Shown piece after piece: positions 1 to 8,178 of a DNA stretch of 64,000 nt. The stretch is taken from the NCBI RefSeq assembly GCF_027922185.1, contig NZ_BSFE01000008.1, positions 1-64,000 of the forward strand, given 5' to 3'. A program made the position numbers and the translations under genes. This DNA comes from Maricaulis virginensis (lineage in GTDB: Bacteria > Pseudomonadota > Alphaproteobacteria > Caulobacterales > Maricaulaceae). The notes beneath the pieces were generated by a model. It was not told the origin of the DNA, made no database searches, and saw only the letters and a list, made by a program, of their open reading frames with translations. Each line of letters starts with the position of its first letter. Position 1 is the stretch's first letter.

Positions 1-65
1 TCCTGTCCAAGAGACGAAATCCAAGCCACAAGGTGTCAACCATGTCTCCGAACACCCGTTAATGA

Positions 66-98
66 TGTCCCCGGGCTGAACAACAAGTCCGGGGGAAA
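66..98. repeat. Short hairpin with dispersed-repeat core
   Basis: A 6-bp stem (CCCCGG at 69-74 with CCGGGG at 89-94) encloses a 14-base loop. The right side carries the core AACAAGTCCGGGG followed by AAA. The same core occurs in both arms of the perfect inverted repeat at 41915-41936 and 42042-42063, so this looks like one more copy, or half copy, of a dispersed intergenic element. It lies just beyond the 3' end of the minus-strand DUF6065 gene and could also act in 3' end formation. Confidence 0.5.
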
Positions 99-112
99 TG
101 GTGTGTGTCCAC

Positions 113-865
113 CTACTTTCCGGTCTCCCCGTCCCCGAACGGCTTCGGGCGCAGCTTGGTCTTGTGGCTGGGCGGGCCTTTCGAGCCGTCGGGCATCAGG
201 CCGCGATAATAGCCCTTCTGCCATTTCAGCTCGGCCGCGTCCCTGTCGCCCTCGCGCAGGCGGGTGGCGAAGTCGGCGCGGCTGAGGCGCCAGGTCTCGA
301 ACTGTTCGAACGTCTTCGGGTCGGCATGCAGCGGCCGGATCTCGGTCTCGACCTTGTCGAACAGGTCGCGGCGCACCGGGAAGAGCTGGGCGATGGCCTC
401 GTCTGCCTCGAAACGCACCTCGCCGGGCCGGGTGAAGCGCCAGTTCATGGTGAAGGCATAGGGGCTCCAGTCGGTCTCGATCACGCCGTTGAGCGGCGCG
501 ATCCCGTCCCTGGGCGCATTCACCGGCCCCATCACCCAGATATTCCAGCCCGGCGGCGTGCGCAGCAGGAAGCCCGTCTCGAAGGTCAGGATGCCGGATC
601 CGAAATTCGCCATCGGCGCGCCGGGTTTTCCCGTCGCCAGCGGGTCGTCCATGCGCACCGTCACATCCTCGACCCGCTCGCCGCCATTCCAGCTGGCGGT
701 GAAGCCGGTCGGGGTGAACACTTCCCAGCCGTGCTGGTTGGCCAGCGCCAGCGGCAGGCAGCGATAGGCCGAACTTTCCGGCGTGGCGTCCATCCAGTCG
801 CGGCGGCTTCCGGCCGGGCGGATCGTCGGCGCTTGTGCGGTGAGGGGGTGGCAGATCAGTTTCAT
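113..865 (-). CDS. DUF6065 family protein
   Basis: This 250-residue soluble protein has no signal peptide or membrane segment. The N-terminus (MKLICHPL), the RDWMD motif near residue 23, the CLPLALANQHGWE segment and a hydrophobic core with GPVNAP and WSPYAFTMNW match what I recall of the DUF6065 family, which has no established function. The ATG at 865 is chosen because conservation starts there; longer in-frame extensions run into the rlmN promoter region. The gene is divergent from rlmN, with 95 bases between them. The polar C-terminus (MPDGSKGPPSHKTK) is consistent with a cytoplasmic protein. The family name is from memory. Confidence 0.7.
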   Translation of the reverse strand: MKLICHPLTAQAPTIRPAGSRRDWMDATPESSAYRCLPLALANQHGWEVFTPTGFTASWNGGERVEDVTVRMDDPLATGKPGAPMANFGSGILTFETGFLLRTPPGWNIWVMGPVNAPRDGIAPLNGVIETDWSPYAFTMNWRFTRPGEVRFEADEAIAQLFPVRRDLFDKVETEIRPLHADPKTFEQFETWRLSRADFATRLREGDRDAAELKWQKGYYRGLMPDGSKGPPSHKTKLRPKPFGDGETGK

Positions 866-960
866 GCCCCCATCACAGCGCGGCCTGCCCCGCGCGCGCA
901 ACCCCGTCATGCGTTCTGCCCCCTCGCGGAGTGCAGTGTTTTCCTGTATGTGACGCCGCC

Positions 961-2136
961 ATGAACCTACAGACCAGCCATTCCCTCGACCTGTCTGCCG
1001 CCCGCCGCCCTGCCGCGCCGCCCGGACCGCTTTCGCTCGCCGGCCTGACACGCACGCAATTGCGCGATGCGCTGATCGAGCGCGCGGGCGTCGACGAGAA
1101 GAAGGCCAGGATGCGCGCCGACCAGCTCTGGCGCTGGATCTATCACTATGGCGTCACCTCTTTTGACGAGATGACGAATGTCTCCAAGGACCTGCGCGCC
1201 GTGCTGGCGCGGGAGTTCACGCTGCACCGGCCGGAGATCGTGGAACGCCTCGTCTCCGTCGACGGCACGCGCAAATACCTGATCCGGCTGGCACCGGGCG
1301 TGGAGTGCGAGACCGTCTTCATCCCGGACGTGGCGCGTTCGGGTGCGCTGTGCGTGTCCAGCCAGGTCGGCTGCACGCTGAACTGCACCTTCTGCCATAC
1401 CGGCACCCAGGCGCTGGTGCGCAATCTCACCGCGGCCGAGATCGCCGCCCAGGTGATGATCGCGCGCGACGACCTGGCCGAATGGCCGACCTCGAACGAG
1501 AACCGCAAGATCACCAATATCGTCTTCATGGGCATGGGCGAGCCGCTGTACAATCTCGATCATGTCTCCGATGCGATCGACATCATTTCCGATGGCGACG
1601 GCATGGCGATCGGCCGCCGGCGCACGACGGTGTCGACCTCGGGCGTGGTGCCGAAGATCCAGGAGCTGGGCGAGCGGACGGGCACGATGCTCGCCATCTC
1701 GCTGCACGCCACCAATGACGATCTGCGCAACGAACTGGTACCGCTGAACAGGAAATACCCGCTGGCCCAGCTGATGGACGCGATCCGCGCCTATCCGGGC
1801 CTGGGCAATTCCAAGCGCGTGACCTTCGAATACGTGATGCTCAAGGGCGTCAATGACAGCCTGGCCGAAGCGCGGGCGCTGGTGAAACTGCTCAAGGGCG
1901 TGCCGGCGAAGATCAATCTGATCCCGTTCAATCCCTGGCCGAACAGCCCGTATGAGTGCTCCGACTGGGACCGGATCGAGGCCTTTGCCGATGTGGTCAA
2001 CCGGGCCGGCTATGCCTCGCCGATCCGCACCCCGCGCGGCCGCGACATCTTTGCCGCCTGCGGCCAGTTGCGCTCGGAAAGCGAGAAGTTGCGCGCCAGC
2101 GTGCTGAAAAAGCAGCGCCTCGCAGGCGAAGCCTGA
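961..2136 (+). CDS. rlmN: Dual-specificity 23S rRNA/tRNA adenine C2-methyltransferase RlmN
   Basis: This radical-SAM enzyme makes 2-methyladenosine at A2503 of 23S rRNA and at A37 of some tRNAs. The 391-residue length is normal for the family. The cluster-binding CxxxCxxC is C138, C142 and C145 (CTLNCTFCHTG). C131 sits seven residues before it, matching the resting Cys of the E. coli enzyme, and a C-terminal Cys lies in AACGQLR. The motif GMGEPLYN follows. The ATG at 961 is preferred over an in-frame ATG at 931, because the extra ten residues are not family-like. No strong Shine-Dalgarno is visible. The gene converges on the EF-hand gene across a shared hairpin. Confidence 0.95.
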   Translation: MNLQTSHSLDLSAARRPAAPPGPLSLAGLTRTQLRDALIERAGVDEKKARMRADQLWRWIYHYGVTSFDEMTNVSKDLRAVLAREFTLHRPEIVERLVSVDGTRKYLIRLAPGVECETVFIPDVARSGALCVSSQVGCTLNCTFCHTGTQALVRNLTAAEIAAQVMIARDDLAEWPTSNENRKITNIVFMGMGEPLYNLDHVSDAIDIISDGDGMAIGRRRTTVSTSGVVPKIQELGERTGTMLAISLHATNDDLRNELVPLNRKYPLAQLMDAIRAYPGLGNSKRVTFEYVMLKGVNDSLAEARALVKLLKGVPAKINLIPFNPWPNSPYECSDWDRIEAFADVVNRAGYASPIRTPRGRDIFAACGQLRSESEKLRASVLKKQRLAGEA

Positions 2137-2145
2137 CGCGATAAA

Positions 2146-2178
2146 GAAAACCCCGGCGCGAGGGGCACCGGGGTTTCC
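2146..2178 (-). terminator. Bidirectional intrinsic terminator between rlmN and the EF-hand gene
   Basis: A 9-bp stem (AAACCCCGG at 2148-2156 with CCGGGGTTT at 2168-2176) encloses an 11-base loop. Read on the minus strand it is followed by a T-rich run (TTTTCTTTAT), so it best serves the EF-hand gene. On the plus strand only TTT follows, a weaker stop for rlmN. Confidence 0.7.
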
Positions 2179-2205
2179 AGGTATCGATGACGGGTTCGGG
2201 GAGGA

Positions 2206-2715
2206 TTACCCGCGCATCGGATCTTCAAGCGAGCCTTCGGCATCGATATCGGTATCGGCGCCCAGCTCGGCATCATTGCCGACTTCCGGATCGGTGATGG
2301 GATCCTGGAGCGGGTCGTCCATCGGATCTTCCATCGGGTCGATCCCGGTTTCCGATTCCAGACCCGTTTCGGCCTCGATCCCGGCTTCGGACTCGATCGG
2401 GCTGTCCTGCGGCTCGTCATAGACCGGATCGTCCTCGACCGGATTGTCGTCGATATCGCTCTCGACACCGGCTTCCGCATCAGCGCGGCCTTCCAGCCAG
2501 GCTTCGAACTCGGCGGCATTCAGCGAACCGTCGCCATCGCTGTCCTGCTCGTCAAAGGACGCGCGGTCCAGGGACGGATCGGCGATCACGGCCTCGTCGA
2601 AGGACACCGCACCGTCCTGGTTGGAGTCCAGCGTGATGAAGGTCTGGTTGTCCTGGGCGAGCGCGGCGGAAGCACCGAACAGCGTCGCGGCGGAAATCAT
2701 CAGCAGCGTTTTCAT
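2206..2715 (-). CDS. Exported EF-hand calcium-binding protein with acidic tail
   Basis: The 169-residue product has a cleavable signal peptide (hydrophobic to about residue 20, ASAALAQ before the cut). Two canonical EF-hand loops follow: DSNQDGAVSFDE near residue 29 and DSDGDGSLNAAE near 57. Each has Asp at positions 1, 3 and 5 and Glu at 12, so both should bind calcium. From about residue 75 to the end the chain is highly acidic and low-complexity, with repeated ESETG and DPM/DPL motifs. It is probably a periplasmic or secreted calcium buffer or sensor; a specific partner cannot be inferred. It is monocistronic and ends at the hairpin at 2146-2178. Confidence 0.8.
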   Translation of the reverse strand: MKTLLMISAATLFGASAALAQDNQTFITLDSNQDGAVSFDEAVIADPSLDRASFDEQDSDGDGSLNAAEFEAWLEGRADAEAGVESDIDDNPVEDDPVYDEPQDSPIESEAGIEAETGLESETGIDPMEDPMDDPLQDPITDPEVGNDAELGADTDIDAEGSLEDPMRG

Positions 2716-2916
2716 GGCAAATTTCCTTTCCGTTGCTTTCGGGCGCTGCCTGGGCAGCTCACCCGTTGCGAATGACCTAGAAATGCCCGCTCCCGGACAT
2801 CGGTTCCTGCCGCAGTTGGGGTCATTTCGGGGCAGAATGTGGCAGGGCGGCTTGGCATCCGGACATTCGGCGCGCTAGCGTTGGCATCCGCAAAAGGGCC
2901 ACGGCCCGGAGACATC

Positions 2917-3762
2917 ATGACTTCTGCCGTTCTTTACCGCTGGCGCCTCAAGCCCGGACGCGACGCCGAGTTCCGCGACGCCTGGACCGAGGGTACGCGC
3001 CGCATCCACGAGACCTGCAGCTCGCACGGCGCGGCCCTGCACTGCGACGAGGACGGGATCTACTGGTCCTATGCGCTCTGGCCGTCCGAGGATGCGCGCA
3101 AGACCTGTTTCAAGGAGAATGACTGGTTCTCCCGGGACTGTTTCATCACCATGCAGGACTGCATCGACGAGCGGTTCGAGGAAATCCGGCTGGACGCGAA
3201 GAGCCTGGTGCTCAGCCCGCCGGCCGACCGTCCCGAATTGCCGGTGCTCACGACGGACCGCCTCATCCTGCGCCCGCTGACAATGGATGACGCCGAAGCC
3301 CTCTTCCCGGCCTTCGCCGATGACGACAATATGCGCTACTGGTCCTCCGCGGCGCTGGAAGACCTGGACGCCATGCGCCGCTATATGCGCTGGAATGTCG
3401 AGGGTGACGGCGCGCGCTGCTGGGCTTTCGCCCGGGCAGAAGCCCCGCACGATGCGCTGGGCTGGGCTTTGCTGATGGACCGGCGCGAGGGCACGGCCGA
3501 GATCGGCTATATCCAGCGCCCCGACGCCGCCGGCTCCGGCTATGCCCGCGAAGCCGTGCAGGCCGTGCTCGGCCACGCCTTCGACACGCTCGGCCTGCGC
3601 CGCCTCTATGCCGATATCGATCCGGACAATGCCGCCTCGATCCGGCTGGTCGAGGCACTGGGTTTCCAGCTGGAAGGCCGGCTGCGCGAGGCCTGGGAAA
3701 CGCATATCGGCGTGCGTGACAGCCTGATCTACGGCCTGACCCGCAGCGACTGGACCTCGTGA
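2917..3762 (+). CDS. Two-domain protein: ABM-like domain plus GNAT N-acetyltransferase
   Basis: This 281-residue protein has two parts. Residues 1-95 resemble a dimeric alpha/beta-barrel (antibiotic biosynthesis monooxygenase-like) fold, beginning SAVLYRWRLKPGRDAEF. Residues 105-281 are a RimJ/RimL-type GNAT domain, with TDRLILRPLTMDDAEAL at its start, the acetyl-CoA loop region PDAAGSGYAREAV and the C-terminal ENP-like DNAASIRLVEALGF. The GNAT half should transfer an acetyl group to an amine; the substrate is unknown. The ATG at 2917 follows a weak CCCGGAGA. The pairing of the two domains in one chain is uncommon in my experience. Confidence 0.75.
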   Translation: MTSAVLYRWRLKPGRDAEFRDAWTEGTRRIHETCSSHGAALHCDEDGIYWSYALWPSEDARKTCFKENDWFSRDCFITMQDCIDERFEEIRLDAKSLVLSPPADRPELPVLTTDRLILRPLTMDDAEALFPAFADDDNMRYWSSAALEDLDAMRRYMRWNVEGDGARCWAFARAEAPHDALGWALLMDRREGTAEIGYIQRPDAAGSGYAREAVQAVLGHAFDTLGLRRLYADIDPDNAASIRLVEALGFQLEGRLREAWETHIGVRDSLIYGLTRSDWTS

Positions 3763-3797
3763 GAGCTTATAAAATATCAGACCGTTCCACGACCTGA

Positions 3798-3813
3798 ATA
3801 AGCACTAGTTAAC
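3798..3813 (+). promoter_or_regulatory. Imperfect CtrA-like site upstream of the chemoreceptor operon
   Basis: ATAA-N7-TTAAC, one mismatch from the CtrA consensus TTAA-N7-TTAAC, lies 43 bases before the start of the two-gene chemoreceptor operon. CtrA controls many motility genes in this group, so the position is sensible. One mismatched match in an AT-rich spot could be chance. Confidence 0.3.
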
Positions 3814-3855
3814 TTTGGCATCTGATCTTGAACGCACTTCAGTTCACGCGATTCG

Positions 3856-4218
3856 ATGCAAGCAAAACCCGTTCTCGACTTCCTTCCGGCGGCAATCCTG
3901 GCACTCCTCACCGTGTGCACGCCCCTGCTTGTCCTGACCGAACCCGTCGACGGTCCGGACGTGGCGGCCGTGTTCCCGCCGGGCTGGCAGCCGGCCGACG
4001 TGATGCAAGCCGTGGCCCGGGCCGATGTCGGTCTCGTGCGCTTCGGCGCCTTCGGGAATATCGGCATCGTCGAGATCGGCGATCCGGACGCCCTGGCCCG
4101 CCTGCGCGCGGCCGGCGCCTGGCTGACCCTGCCGCCGCAGGCCCTTGGCGGTTGCCTGATCGGCGATGAACTGACGACAGCCTCCCTGCATCCGTCCACC
4201 GGAGCCCGAACCTCATGA
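3856..4218 (+). CDS. Small secreted or anchored protein co-transcribed with chemoreceptor
   Basis: This 120-residue protein of no recognised family has an N-terminal hydrophobic segment (residues 8-28), which is a signal peptide or anchor. A short soluble domain follows with VFPPGWQPADVMQAVARADVGLVRFG and GGCLIGDE. Its stop codon overlaps the start of the chemoreceptor gene (ATGA), implying translational coupling. A periplasmic accessory role for that receptor is therefore plausible, but this is inference from gene order only. Confidence 0.6.
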   Translation: MQAKPVLDFLPAAILALLTVCTPLLVLTEPVDGPDVAAVFPPGWQPADVMQAVARADVGLVRFGAFGNIGIVEIGDPDALARLRAAGAWLTLPPQALGGCLIGDELTTASLHPSTGARTS

Positions 4219-5672
4219 GCAATCTGGATACACTGCGCCTTCGCGCCCAAAGCGTCGCCTCGATGGTCATCTTCGCCCTGGCCGTCCTGGCACCGGTCAC
4301 CTCGGCCATCTTCGCCGCCAGCCATCTGGTCACGGTTGCAATCATGAGTGCCCTGGTCGCGGGACTGGCGCTGGCCAACTGGCGCCTCAGCCCCAATACC
4401 CCGGCCTCGCGCTCCGCCACGGCCGCGGCCCTGATCGCCTTCCCGGCCCTGTTCGTCTTCATGCTCAGCGGCTCGCCCTGGCAGATCGACATGCACATGA
4501 TGTTCTTCGCCAGCCTGGCGATCTGCGCGATCATGCTGGACTGGCGGGCTATCGTGGCAGCCTCGGCGGTCACCGCGGTGCACCACCTCTCCCTCAACTT
4601 CTTCCTGCCCTGGGCGGTATTCCCCGAAGGCGCCAATTTCCTGCGCGTCGTGTTCCATGCCGTGATCGTGGTCGGCCAGGCCGCCGCCCTCATCTGGATG
4701 ACCCATCAGGCGGCGAAGGCCCTGAGCGATGCGGACCTGCGCACATCCGAGGCCGACAAGGCACGCGAGGACGCGGCCAGCAGCTCGGAGCAGGCCTCGA
4801 CCGCACGCAGCAATGCCGAGCGGCAGCGCCGGGACATTGCGGCCCTCGCTGAACAGTTCGAAATCCAGCTGCGGCAGGTCGCGAAGGGTATTTCCGGCGC
4901 GTCCGGCCAGGTCGACAGCCTTGCCCGGCAGCTGGGAAGCGATGCCGAGGCAACGCGCCTGAGCGCCAGCGAAGCTGTCTCCCAGGCCTCCTCGACGAAT
5001 TCCGACGTGCAGTCCGTCGCCGCCGCGGCCCAGCAATTGTCGGCCTCGATCAGCGAAGTCGCCCGCATCCTGGAAAGCAGTTCGGGCGTGTCCGAACGGG
5101 CCGTGGCCGAAGCCGAGGGCGCCGGCCGGTCCGTGGAACAGCTTGAATCCGCCGCCACGGAAATCGAGAGCATCATGAAACTGGTCGCCGATGTGGCCGA
5201 GCAGACCAATCTCCTGGCGCTGAATGCGACCATCGAGGCCGCCCGCGCCGGTGAGGCCGGCAAGGGATTTGCCGTCGTGGCATCGGAAGTGAAAGCCCTG
5301 GCCGAACAGACCACACGGGCGTCGAACGATATCGCCAGCCGGATCGAGTCGATGCGGGGCGCCTCCAGCGGCGCGGCCGTTTCGCTGGGCCGCATCGCAG
5401 AAATCATCGCGGAACTGCGCGGCGCCACCGACAGCGTCCAGGATGCCTTCACCCAGCAGGATCAGGCAACGCGCGAGATCGCGGAACTGGCCGAGAAGGC
5501 TGCGGCGGCAACCTCGCGCGTCAATGACAGCATGGATTCGGTCAGCGATGCCGCAGCCCGCACCTCCGGTGCGGCGGAAAGCTTCGCCCAGGCCTCCAGC
5601 GAACTGAACGGGTCTGCCCGCCAGCTGGACGAGGAACTCGACCGTTTCCGGCAGTCGCTGGGCGCGGCGTAA
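4215..5672 (+). CDS. Methyl-accepting chemotaxis protein with multi-pass His-containing sensor
   Basis: This 485-residue receptor carries an unmistakable signalling hairpin at about 328-362 (VAEQTNLLALNATIEAARAGE, then GFAVVASEVKALAEQT), which contacts CheA and CheW. The N-terminal 165 residues lack the usual two-helix periplasmic sensor. They contain about five or six membrane segments with His94 (DMHMMFF), His123-His124 (AVHHLSLNFFLP) and His148 (VFHAVIVV) placed in or at the membrane. Such residues could hold a metal or heme or sense pH; that is inference. A coiled coil links the sensor to the hairpin. There is no HAMP that I can recognise. The start overlaps the upstream small gene. Confidence 0.9.
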   Translation: MSNLDTLRLRAQSVASMVIFALAVLAPVTSAIFAASHLVTVAIMSALVAGLALANWRLSPNTPASRSATAAALIAFPALFVFMLSGSPWQIDMHMMFFASLAICAIMLDWRAIVAASAVTAVHHLSLNFFLPWAVFPEGANFLRVVFHAVIVVGQAAALIWMTHQAAKALSDADLRTSEADKAREDAASSSEQASTARSNAERQRRDIAALAEQFEIQLRQVAKGISGASGQVDSLARQLGSDAEATRLSASEAVSQASSTNSDVQSVAAAAQQLSASISEVARILESSSGVSERAVAEAEGAGRSVEQLESAATEIESIMKLVADVAEQTNLLALNATIEAARAGEAGKGFAVVASEVKALAEQTTRASNDIASRIESMRGASSGAAVSLGRIAEIIAELRGATDSVQDAFTQQDQATREIAELAEKAAAATSRVNDSMDSVSDAAARTSGAAESFAQASSELNGSARQLDEELDRFRQSLGAA

Positions 5673-5695
5673 CCGCGCCCGGCCCTGCCGCCGGC

Positions 5696-6604
5696 CTACA
5701 TGTCCGGCTTGCGGAAACGGTAGACGAAGCGATCCGTCATGCGGCGGATGGACGCGTCGAACACCGAGATGTCGCGCGGGTCGTCCGGATTGGCCAGCAT
5801 GTCGCTTTCACCGTCGAAGACGAAGCCGGCCGCCTCGATCTCGGCGCGCACGATGCTGGCCTCGATCCGGTGGGTGGTGTTGACGTGCTCGAGCCCGCTG
5901 CCTTCCGGCGCGTGGTGATCGATCACCAGATAGACCCCGCCCGGCCGCAACGCGTCGTAGACGGCCCGGTTCATGGCGTCCCGGTCGGTCTCGTCCCAGG
6001 CCGTGTCGTGATAGAAGAGCACCATCATCACGCCGTCGAGCGGTTCGTCGATATCGGCGGCAAACGTCTCGATCGGCGAGACGACATGGGTGACGTTGGC
6101 GCGGTCATCGGCCAGCATGCCCAGCGCGGCATTCGGCTCGGGGAAGCGCTCGGCGATCCAGCTGGGATTGTGGGCGTAGACATGGCCTTCCGCGCCCACC
6201 GCCGTTGACAGTACGCGGGTGTAATAGCCCGAACCCGCCGTCAGGTCGGCGACGCGCCAGCCATGTTCCAGCCCGGCGAACAGCAGGACTTCCGCCGGAT
6301 GCCGGTTGACGTCGAGCAGCCGGTCCTCTTCGGGCCGGGTCTCGTCGGACACGGCATCCTCCAGGCTCTGTGGCATGGCATCGGCATGATCCATCATCCC
6401 GTCATGCTCGTCGTGCATGTCGTGATCGGCGTGCATCTCCTGATCGGCATGCATGTCATGCGACATGTCCGCATCGTGATGCATCTCTGTGTCGTGCTGC
6501 ATGGCACCGTCCGCCATGCTGTCGTCCTGGGCCATGGCCGGCATCGCTGCCGTCATCGCCGCGGCCAGCGCGATGGCTGTCGTCGCTGAAATCATCTGGC
6601 GCAT
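5696..6604 (-). CDS. Exported SAM-dependent methyltransferase-like protein with His/Met-rich segment
   Basis: The 302-residue product starts at the ATG at 6604, preceded by AGGAGGGAATTC; an upstream ATG at 6619 overlaps that ribosome site. A signal peptide ends near residue 25 (MPAMA|QDD). Residues about 29-75 are packed with His, Met and Asp in repeated MHAD/MHHD/DMHD units, a pattern typical of copper or nickel binding. Residues 90-302 form a class I methyltransferase-like fold with motif I VADLTAGSGYYT and LRPGGVYLVIDHHAP. I believe it belongs to the predicted methyltransferase group COG4798, many of which carry signal peptides. How SAM would reach an exported enzyme is unclear, so it may not be a methyltransferase. 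Confidence 0.8.
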   Translation of the reverse strand: MRQMISATTAIALAAAMTAAMPAMAQDDSMADGAMQHDTEMHHDADMSHDMHADQEMHADHDMHDEHDGMMDHADAMPQSLEDAVSDETRPEEDRLLDVNRHPAEVLLFAGLEHGWRVADLTAGSGYYTRVLSTAVGAEGHVYAHNPSWIAERFPEPNAALGMLADDRANVTHVVSPIETFAADIDEPLDGVMMVLFYHDTAWDETDRDAMNRAVYDALRPGGVYLVIDHHAPEGSGLEHVNTTHRIEASIVRAEIEAAGFVFDGESDMLANPDDPRDISVFDASIRRMTDRFVYRFRKPDM

Positions 6605-6795
6605 GAATTCCCTCCTCATCCTTCAGGCCTCGGCCCGAAATCCGGCGGATCATGCCGCCGCAGGCCACTCCGCGAAAATCACGAACCCGTGACGCGGCGT
6701 GAGACACGCCAGGCGCAAGTTTACGCTTGCTAAGGGGTTTTCAGGCATAAGGTTAATCCATCAGGGCCCCGGTCAGCGGGTCCGATGGAGGGGAC

Positions 6796-6885
6796 ATGCA
6801 ATTCATCCTGGCCTTTGCGGTCGTGCTCACCGGACTCGCCGCCTTTGTCTACCGCCGCGAAAGCCGGCGGCAGCAACACCGGTAA
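6796..6885 (+). CDS. Putative 29-residue single-pass membrane protein
   Basis: This short reading frame starts at an ATG preceded by a strong ribosome site (GGAGGGGAC). It encodes MQFILAFAVVLTGLAAFVYR and then a basic tail rich in Arg and Gln. The form, one hydrophobic helix plus a positive C-terminus, is that of many bacterial small membrane proteins, with the tail in the cytoplasm. No family is recognised. The strong ribosome site is the main evidence that it is translated. Confidence 0.45.
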   Translation: MQFILAFAVVLTGLAAFVYRRESRRQQHR

Positions 6886-6951
6886 CGCGCGCTTGCGTGC
6901 GGGCCGCTGTCCGGTTTAGCTCCTTCGGAACAATTCTCCGGGGAGGCCGAC

Positions 6952-7713
6952 ATGCTCCTGCACCACGCATCCTGGCCCGAAGTCGAGGCCTATCTGAAAC
7001 GCTGCAAGGGCATCGTGATTCCGATCGGCTCGACGGAGCAGCACGGGCCGAACGGGCTTGTCGGCACGGACGCGATCTGTCCGGAAGTCATCGCCGCGGA
7101 AGCCGGCGCCGAGAGCGGCTTCCTGATCGGGCCGACCTTCAATGTCGGTATCGCCCAGCATCACCTGGCCTTTGCCGGCTCGATGACGCTGCGTCCCTCG
7201 ACCATGATCGCCGCGCTGAATGACTGGATCGAAAGCCTGACGCGGCACGGTTTCGACCGGATCTACTTCCTCAACGGCCATGGCGGCAACATCACCACGA
7301 TCAACGCCGCCTTCGCCGAATACTACGCCAATTTCTCGCTCGACGCGGCGGCCTGTCCGGTTCGTCTGAGCCAGCGCAACTGGTGGGAACTGCCCGGCGT
7401 GGGCGATACCTGCCGCAATCTCTTCCCGGTCGGCGACGGCATGCATGCCACCGCATCGGAAGTCGCCGTGACCTATTATGCGCACCCGCAGGCCGTGAAG
7501 ACGGTGGAGATGTCGCCGAAGATCGCGCCGACGGGCAGCTTCACCGACGCCGCCGACTATCGCCGCAATTTCCCGGACGGCCGGATCGGCTCCGACCCGT
7601 CCCAGGCGACGGCGGAAAAGGGGGCCGAGATCGTCGCCGTCTCCAGGGGCGCGCTGATCGCCGAGCTCACCGCCTTTTTCGGCGTCCAGCCCCTGGCGCG
7701 CGCGGCCGAGTAG
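6952..7713 (+). CDS. Creatininase-family amidohydrolase
   Basis: This 253-residue protein is of normal length for the family. The metal-binding signatures are present: GSTEQHGP near residue 26, a conserved Asp about ten residues later (GTDA), NGHGGN near 107 and the Glu of HATASEVA near 170. Family members hydrolyse amide bonds in creatinine, in mycofactocin precursors or in Fapy-type riboflavin intermediates; the substrate here cannot be told. The ATG at 6952 follows GGGGAGGCCGAC. No biosynthetic partner lies beside it, and the gene converges on the host-attachment-like gene 12 bases away. Confidence 0.85.
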   Translation: MLLHHASWPEVEAYLKRCKGIVIPIGSTEQHGPNGLVGTDAICPEVIAAEAGAESGFLIGPTFNVGIAQHHLAFAGSMTLRPSTMIAALNDWIESLTRHGFDRIYFLNGHGGNITTINAAFAEYYANFSLDAAACPVRLSQRNWWELPGVGDTCRNLFPVGDGMHATASEVAVTYYAHPQAVKTVEMSPKIAPTGSFTDAADYRRNFPDGRIGSDPSQATAEKGAEIVAVSRGALIAELTAFFGVQPLARAAE

Positions 7714-7725
7714 GCCGACCGGCCT

Positions 7726-8178
7726 CTAACCCGTCAGAAGCCCGGCGAGCCGTTTCTCGATCTTGTCGACCGGCTCGTTGGTCACGTCCACAGGGTCCTC
7801 GATCAGGCATTCCGCCAGCGCGTCGGAGAATTGCGAACGCGCCTCGCCCAGCGCCCTGGCCGGCGCCATGACGACAAGGCGGTCGAATTTCTTCTCCGCG
7901 CAAGCCTTGTTGAGATACTCGACAACATCGTCGACAAAGCGCGCCTTGGCCTGCTGGTGAAAGTCGGTTTCGCTGACCGCCGAGCGGCCGTGAGCAGGGT
8001 CGGGGAAACGGCCCGGCCTGTCCTCGCCCTGATCGCGATCGGGCGGATTGTCGATGCCGAGCGTCTCGACCAGTTTCAGGTTGGGCTGATCGTCAAAGCC
8101 TTCATTGTGCCAGATCAGTGCCTTGCCGCCGTCGAAGGCGGCGAGCCAGGTCACCGTGTCTATCAATGCCTTCTTCAT
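7726..8178 (-). CDS. Host attachment protein family (baeRF-like)
   Basis: This 150-residue cytoplasmic protein matches the family named for Agrobacterium attachment to host cells. It begins with a short strand region (TWLAAFDGGKALIWHNEG), a polar centre, then FHQQAKARFVDDVVEYLNKACAEKKFDRLVVMAPARALGEAR. That last motif is the family's most conserved part and resembles archaeal release-factor/eL30-type domains (baeRF). The biochemical role is unproven; a ribosome-linked function is suggested by the fold. The ATG at 8178 has AGGTGG upstream; longer starts are not family-like. Confidence 0.8.
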   Translation of the reverse strand: MKKALIDTVTWLAAFDGGKALIWHNEGFDDQPNLKLVETLGIDNPPDRDQGEDRPGRFPDPAHGRSAVSETDFHQQAKARFVDDVVEYLNKACAEKKFDRLVVMAPARALGEARSQFSDALAECLIEDPVDVTNEPVDKIEKRLAGLLTG

